Shown in pieces: positions 32,141 to 36,955 of a DNA stretch of 36,955 nt (positions within the stretch are counted from its first letter, which is position 1; every line of letters starts with the position of its first letter). Source of the DNA: Colivivens sp963645405 (GTDB lineage: Bacteria > Bacteroidota > Bacteroidia > Bacteroidales > Bacteroidaceae); the NCBI GenBank assembly GCA_963645405.1, contig CAVISR010000015.1, positions 1 to 36,955 on the forward strand, given 5' to 3'. A model generated the notes under the pieces. That model saw only the letters and a list, made by a program, of their open reading frames with translations, was not told the origin of the DNA and did no database searches. Position numbers and translations under genes: made by a program.

Positions 32141-34993
32141 GTGAAAAGACTCGCCATCCCAATACTGTTCGCCATCGCAGCTTCGTCAGCACAAGCGCAG
32201 ACCATGCGCGGACACATTCTCGACTATCTCGACCACTATTCCCGAACCGACCAATACTTCAAGCGCAGCACGCTCGACAGCCTCTGCGTGAACGACAGCA
32301 CCAAGACCATCACAATGTATGCCAGCGGAGGATTCAAAGAGCAGTTCTTCACCGACCCGATTGTGGCAGACATCTACCAGTCCGTTTCCCGCTTCGTCCC
32401 CGACAGCCTGTCATCCTACCGTCTCCGAATCATCACCGACCGTCATCCGATAGAGGAACTTGTGCCCAATGCCATACGCAAGGGCGAGAAAAGCGCCGAC
32501 CGGCTGTGGCAAGACGAATACAAGGGAGCGCCATGGACCCGCAACATCAGTTCACCCCTTTCAGCGCCCAAAGGACTGGAGGGCAGTCACCTCGCCCTTT
32601 GGCAAAGCCACGGCACCTACTGGAAACAGGCAAAGCGAGCATGGATGTGGCAGCGCCCCCATCTCTTCTGCACCACCGAAGACCTCTTTACCCAGACCTT
32701 CGTCGTCCCCTACATCATCCCGATGCTCGAGAATGCAGGAGCAGTGGTCTACACCCCACGCGAGCGCAACTGGCAGAACAAGGAAGTGATAGTCGACAAC
32801 GATGCACCCGAGAAAAACGGGCTCTACGAGGAGAAAGGCAAATGGCACACCAGCGATTCAGCCGGTTTCGCCCATCTGAAAGACATCTACTATGCATCCG
32901 ACCATCCCTTCAGCGACGGCACCGTGAGATATGCGAAAACCGATGACCAGCAAAACAGCAACACCCAAATACGTTGGACACCCGACATTCCCGAAGAAGG
33001 AGAATACGCAGTCTACGTGTCCTATCAGACCCTGCCCCAAAGCATCGACGATGCAGCCTACACCGTCATCCACAAAGGCATTGCCACCGAGTTCCGGGTC
33101 AACCAGCGGATGGGCGGCAGCACATGGGTTTACCTCGGCACCTTCACCTTTGCCCCCGGATGCAACAGTCAGAACTGCGTGGTCCTTTCCAACAGCAGCC
33201 ATAGCGAAGGCGTAGTCACAGCCGATGCCGTGCGTTTCGGCAGCGGATACGGCAACATAGCACGAGGAGAGACCGTGGCAGACAGCGTCAACCTGCTCCA
33301 GGCACGTCTAAGCGGAATGCCCCGATGGGCAGAAGCAGCACGCTACTTCACCCAATGGGCTGGAATGCCCGACACCATCTACAATCATTTCCGCAGCGAC
33401 GATGACTACAGCAACGACATCTGGGCACGGCCCGAAACAGCCAACACCCTTGCCGGCGGATCCGTCTACATGCCCCGTCGTCCCGGCAGAGGAGTTCCGT
33501 TCGAACTCACCATGGGCTTCCACTCCGATGCCGGATTCAACCGCACCAACACCCTCGTCGGTTCACTCGCCATCTGCACCTCCGACACAGCCTACACCCA
33601 GGGCCGTCTCAATGCAGGCATCGACCGCTTTGCAAGCTACGACCTTGCCAGCCTCCTGCTGCGCAACCTCTCGGTCGACATGAAGAAATACCAGTGGCGG
33701 GTACGCCAGCTGTGGAACCGCAACTACGGCGAGACCCGCATCTCCGAGCTCCCGTCCATCATCCTCGAGATGCTCTCCCACCAGAACTTCACCGACCTCA
33801 CGCTGGGCTACGACCCACAGTTCAAGTTCGACTTCTGCAGGTCAGTCTACAAGACCGTAGTGGAATACATCGCCGCCCAACACCGCCGCGACTATGTCAT
33901 CCAGCCATTGCCCGTACACAACTTCGCCATCACCCTCAACGACCAGGACAAGTGGGCAAACCTCACATGGGACGCCACCGTCGATTCCCTCGAGTCCACA
34001 GCCAGTCCCGACCAGTACATTGTCTACACACGCATCGACGACCGCGACTTCGACAACGGCACCGTCGTCAGCGGCACATCCTATCTTGCTCCGCTCGAGA
34101 AAGGCCATCTCTACAGCTTCAAGGTAGTGGCAATGAACCGGGGCGGCATCAGCTTCCCCTCCGAAACCCTCTGCGCCTATGCAGCCGAGAAGAACCAGGG
34201 CACCATTCTCATCGTCAATGCCTTCACCCGTCTCGAAGGACCGAAGCAAGTCAACACAGCCACCGACCAGGGATTCGACATCGATGCCGACCCAGGCGTG
34301 CCCTACGGCAAGTTCCCCGGATTCTGCGGCAGACAGCTCGTGTTCGACAAATCCAACCTGGGAAGCGAAACATCCAGCGGCACCGGATACAGCAGTTCCG
34401 AACTTGAAGGCACCATCATGCAAGGCAACACCTTCGACTACGTAAGCCTCCACAGCCAAGGCATCAGCGCACTGGGCAACCACTCCTTCTGCAGCAGCAG
34501 CGAAGAAGCACTGGTGGGCAGCGTGGTAGTACCCAGGGAATACACGATGGTCGACCTCATTTGTGGAGTGCAGACCCACTTCCGCAAAGAGACAGCCGCC
34601 AAACTCGACGACTACATCCGCCACGGAGGACGCCTGCTCATCAGCGGAGCCAACCTCTTCAACGGTTCCGACTTTGCATTCCAGCAGCTCCATGCCACCT
34701 ACGGCAGCGAAATCAAGGACAAGACCATCAGTTCAGTGAACGGCAGCGGACTCACGTTCAGCATCTACCGCGAGATGAATCCCCGGAGCTATGCCGTGCC
34801 AAGAGTCATGTCGCTCCAGCCGTCCGACAGCGCATTCGCCATGCTCCAGTACTCCGACGGACAGCCGGCTGCCATTGCCTACGACGGCACCGACTCCAAA
34901 GTCATCACCGTGGGCTTCCCCATCGAGAGCATACAAGAACCCGACAAACGCAACCTGCTGATGCAGGCAATCACCAAATTCCTTTGTCAATGA
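32141..34993 (+). CDS. Golvesin/xanthan-lyase-domain exported protein
   Basis: A 950-residue exported protein starting with GTG; the signal peptide is MKRLAIPILFAIAASSAQAQ, which fixes the start. It has a golvesin C-terminal-like (xanthan lyase carbohydrate-binding) domain at about 255-375 (SDGTVRYAKTDDQ, GEYAVYVSYQTLP, GSTWVYLGTFTFAPG, VTADAVRFG), an N-acetylmuramoyl-L-alanine-amidase-like fold at about 405-590 (GVPFELTMGFHSDAGF and RISELPSIILEMLSHQNF), a fibronectin III-like domain (about 590-680), and a C-terminal domain with NTFDYVSLHSQ and DYIRHGGRLLISG. Many Bacteroidota carry such proteins, annotated xanthan lyase, with unproven substrate; a cell-wall or glycan target is my inference. 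No T9SS tail is seen. Its stop overlaps the ygiQ start (ATGA). Confidence 0.75.
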   Translation: MKRLAIPILFAIAASSAQAQTMRGHILDYLDHYSRTDQYFKRSTLDSLCVNDSTKTITMYASGGFKEQFFTDPIVADIYQSVSRFVPDSLSSYRLRIITDRHPIEELVPNAIRKGEKSADRLWQDEYKGAPWTRNISSPLSAPKGLEGSHLALWQSHGTYWKQAKRAWMWQRPHLFCTTEDLFTQTFVVPYIIPMLENAGAVVYTPRERNWQNKEVIVDNDAPEKNGLYEEKGKWHTSDSAGFAHLKDIYYASDHPFSDGTVRYAKTDDQQNSNTQIRWTPDIPEEGEYAVYVSYQTLPQSIDDAAYTVIHKGIATEFRVNQRMGGSTWVYLGTFTFAPGCNSQNCVVLSNSSHSEGVVTADAVRFGSGYGNIARGETVADSVNLLQARLSGMPRWAEAARYFTQWAGMPDTIYNHFRSDDDYSNDIWARPETANTLAGGSVYMPRRPGRGVPFELTMGFHSDAGFNRTNTLVGSLAICTSDTAYTQGRLNAGIDRFASYDLASLLLRNLSVDMKKYQWRVRQLWNRNYGETRISELPSIILEMLSHQNFTDLTLGYDPQFKFDFCRSVYKTVVEYIAAQHRRDYVIQPLPVHNFAITLNDQDKWANLTWDATVDSLESTASPDQYIVYTRIDDRDFDNGTVVSGTSYLAPLEKGHLYSFKVVAMNRGGISFPSETLCAYAAEKNQGTILIVNAFTRLEGPKQVNTATDQGFDIDADPGVPYGKFPGFCGRQLVFDKSNLGSETSSGTGYSSSELEGTIMQGNTFDYVSLHSQGISALGNHSFCSSSEEALVGSVVVPREYTMVDLICGVQTHFRKETAAKLDDYIRHGGRLLISGANLFNGSDFAFQQLHATYGSEIKDKTISSVNGSGLTFSIYREMNPRSYAVPRVMSLQPSDSAFAMLQYSDGQPAAIAYDGTDSKVITVGFPIESIQEPDKRNLLMQAITKFLCQ

Positions 34994-36840
34994 ACACAGA
35001 AAATTCGAAACATACAAACCGCACAAGCCGTATTGAGCAAACTCTCCCCTCCCCCTCAGCATTTCTGCCGACCACCAAGAAAGAAGTGGAGCAACGGGGT
35101 TGGGACCAGCTCGATGTCATCCTCTTCTCGGGCGATGCCTATGTCGACCATCCGTCCTTCGGAGTGGCAGTCATCGGACGAGTGATTGAGGCAGAAGGCA
35201 TGCGAGTGGCCATCGTGCCCCAGCCCGACTGGCACGGCGATTTCCGCGACTTCCGCAAGCTCGGGCGTCCGCGCCTCTTCTTCGGCATCTCACCCGGATG
35301 CATGGACTCCATGGTCAACAAATACACTGCAGCCCGACGCCTCCGTTCCGAAGACGCCTACAGTCCTGACGGCCGTCACGACAAACGTCCCGAATACCCC
35401 ACTATCGTCTACACCCGAATTCTGAAACAGCTCTATCCCGATGTGCCCGTCGTCATCGGAGGAATCGAGGCATCGCTGCGCAGGCTCACCCACTACGACT
35501 ACTGGCAGGACCAGCTGAAGAAATCCATCCTGTGCGACAGCGGAGCCGACCTTCTCACCTATGGCATGGGCGAACTGCCCACACGCAGCATCGTGCATCT
35601 GCTCAACGACGAGTTGCTCTCACAAGGACTCGAGCACACCGACACCACACTTTTCCGCAGCCTCATGCTCCGTCATCCCCAACCCCAGACAGTGATGCTG
35701 CTCCGCAAGGACGAGTTCAGGGTCACCGACAAAGACATCGTGCTCTACAGCCACGAACAATGCCTCCGCGACAAGAAATGCCAGGCAGCCAACTTCCGCC
35801 ACATCGAGGAAGAGTCAAACAGATACCATGCCCAGCGCCTCATCCAGGAAGTCGACGGCATGTATGCAGTCGTCAATCCCCAGTATCCGCCCATGTCGCA
35901 GAAAGAAATCGACCGCACATTCGACCTGCCCTTCACACGCATGCCCCATCCCAAGTATGCCGGCAAGCGCATTCCAGCCTACGACATGATCAAGTTCTCA
36001 GTCAACCTCCACCGCGGCTGCTTCGGAGGCTGCGCCTTCTGCACCATCTCAGCCCACCAGGGCAAATTCATCAGCAGCCGCAGCAAGGAAAGCATACTGA
36101 AAGAGGTGCGTCAAGTCATTGCCATGCCCGACTTCAAAGGCTACATCAGCGACCTTGGCGGACCCAGCGCCAACATGTACGGCATGCACGGGAAAGACCT
36201 CGACATCTGCAGGAAATGCAAGAAGCCCTCGTGCATCCATCCCAAGGTGTGCTTCAATCTCAACACCGACCACAGTGCCCTGCTCGACATCTACCATGCA
36301 GTCGACTCGCTCCATGGCATCAAGAAAAGCTTCATCGGCAGCGGCATCCGCTACGACCTCATACTCCACGACACCGGCGACGAGAAGACCAACCGCATCA
36401 ACCGCCAGTACGCACGCGAGCTCATTGCCCGCCACGTCAGCGGACGGCTCAAGGTGGCGCCCGAGCACACCAGCGGCCAGGTGCTCCGCCTGATGAGGAA
36501 ACCCCCGTTCCAGCTGTTCTACGATTTCAAGAAACTGTTCGACCAGGTCAACCGCGAGCTCCATCTCAACCAGCAGCTCATCCCCTACTTCATCAGCAGC
36601 CATCCCGGCTGCACCAACCGCGACATGCAGCAACTGGCAGAAATCACCCGCCACCTCGGATTCCGTCTCGAGCAAGTGCAGGACTTCACCCCCACCCCCA
36701 TGACCGTGAGCACCGAGATGTGGTACACCGGCTACCATCCCTACACCCTCGAGAAAGTCTTCTCAGCCAAGACTCCCCTGGAGAAGAAACAGCAAAACCA
36801 GTACTTCTTCTGGTACAAGTCAAAACCAGGGAAGGAATAG
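34990..36840 (+). CDS. ygiQ: YgiQ-family radical SAM protein (UPF0313)
   Basis: A 616-residue radical SAM protein. The N-terminal cobalamin-binding-like region has LDVILFSGDAYVDHPSFG (41-58) and GGIEASLRR. The 4Fe-4S motif CxxxCxxC is in RGCFGGCAFC (Cys 344, 348, 351), followed by YISDLGGPSANMYGM, KVAPEHTSGQVL and the DUF3362 region with VQDFTPTPMTVSTEMWYTG. The function of YgiQ is not established. The ATG overlaps the preceding stop by 4 bp; a longer frame into the previous gene is a shadow. The stop codon TAG is the first three bases of a dispersed cloverleaf repeat, and the protein ends right after FFWYKSKPGKE, so a short C-terminal tail may have been lost or replaced (inference). Confidence 0.9.
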   Translation: MNTENSKHTNRTSRIEQTLPSPSAFLPTTKKEVEQRGWDQLDVILFSGDAYVDHPSFGVAVIGRVIEAEGMRVAIVPQPDWHGDFRDFRKLGRPRLFFGISPGCMDSMVNKYTAARRLRSEDAYSPDGRHDKRPEYPTIVYTRILKQLYPDVPVVIGGIEASLRRLTHYDYWQDQLKKSILCDSGADLLTYGMGELPTRSIVHLLNDELLSQGLEHTDTTLFRSLMLRHPQPQTVMLLRKDEFRVTDKDIVLYSHEQCLRDKKCQAANFRHIEEESNRYHAQRLIQEVDGMYAVVNPQYPPMSQKEIDRTFDLPFTRMPHPKYAGKRIPAYDMIKFSVNLHRGCFGGCAFCTISAHQGKFISSRSKESILKEVRQVIAMPDFKGYISDLGGPSANMYGMHGKDLDICRKCKKPSCIHPKVCFNLNTDHSALLDIYHAVDSLHGIKKSFIGSGIRYDLILHDTGDEKTNRINRQYARELIARHVSGRLKVAPEHTSGQVLRLMRKPPFQLFYDFKKLFDQVNRELHLNQQLIPYFISSHPGCTNRDMQQLAEITRHLGFRLEQVQDFTPTPMTVSTEMWYTGYHPYTLEKVFSAKTPLEKKQQNQYFFWYKSKPGKE

Positions 36841-36934
36841 GAGTCAGCGCTCTCCGGAAGCGTAGACGATAGCACTCGAACGTCAGTTCGCAATACGTTA
36901 TCGCTTTAACGGCCTCGGAGAGGCCTAGCTCCTA
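36838..36934 (+). repeat. Dispersed cloverleaf repeat, copy 5 (short type)
   Basis: A 97-bp copy, TAGGAGTCAGC to CCTAGCTCCTA. The right hairpin is GGCCTC-GGA-GAGGCC where copies 1 and 2 have GCCCTC-GGA-GAGGGC: both arms changed together. The centre keeps ACTCGAACG, and CAATACGTT(A)TCGCTTTAACG matches copy 1. Its first three bases are the ygiQ stop codon. Confidence 0.85.
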
Positions 36935-36955
36935 GTGCTGGTGTACTCGAGCGAA

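Noticed and set aside
34561..34989. Longer N-terminus for ygiQ
   Set aside because: The extension is an Arg/Pro/His-rich out-of-frame reading of the previous gene; ATG 34990 gives the family N-terminus and a normal 4-bp overlap.

Overview
The window looks like a stretch of chromosome from a Prevotella-like member of the Bacteroidota. The evidence is: promoter -7 boxes of the form TAnnTTTG in front of most transcription units, A-rich leaders instead of strong Shine-Dalgarno sites, TonB-dependent receptors, lipoproteins of Bacteroidota-specific families (DUF5689, choice-of-anchor J), a type IX secretion Plug-family protein (formerly DUF5103), and Bacteroidota-style versions of ThrS, IF-3, L35, L20, FabD, UxaC and YgiQ. 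No rRNA, tRNA, CRISPR array, transposase or prophage gene was found.

Layout. 0.4-6.5 kb: a plus-strand operon of a TonB-dependent receptor, a DUF5689 lipoprotein and a multi-domain choice-of-anchor J / carbohydrate-binding lipoprotein, closed by a clear terminator; it has no SusD partner. 6.6-12.3 kb: an ABC-F ATPase, then the conserved thrS-infC-rpmI-rplT translation cluster. 12.4-18.7 kb: a YiiX-like papain-fold hydrolase, a 22-bp minisatellite, a BtuB/CirA-type TonB receptor, fabD and a cytoplasmic GH13 enzyme. 18.7-22.9 kb: a minus-strand operon of a Cys/His-rich lipoprotein, a DUF3160 lipoprotein and a CapA-like lipoprotein. 22.9-29.1 kb: a gene-poor accessory stretch with only an XRE regulator and holA, full of tandem arrays, dispersed palindromic repeats and a cobalamin riboswitch with no recognisable target gene. 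29.1-36.9 kb: uxaC, the T9SS Plug-family gene, a golvesin/xanthan-lyase-domain protein and ygiQ, with a 22-bp array after the Plug gene.

The most interesting material is non-coding. (1) At least four full or nearly full copies and one partial copy of an imperfectly palindromic element fold as a cloverleaf; the right-hand hairpin keeps its pairing through paired base changes between copies, and one copy supplies the stop codon of ygiQ. (2) A well-formed cobalamin riboswitch with a near-perfect promoter points into about 750 bp of tandem repeats instead of a transporter gene. (3) Unrelated intergenic tandem arrays recur with unit lengths of 11, 22, 33 or 24 bp, usually just after a gene; one is visibly built from the last codons and stop of holA. 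(4) A four-unit, 21-bp phased GATTTAT array lies between the riboswitch promoter and the uxaC promoter.

Starts were revised where a promoter box lies on or just before the longest possible start (infC, fabD, holA, the Cys/His-rich lipoprotein, the Plug gene, ygiQ). All functional calls are from reading the sequence; no database search was run.
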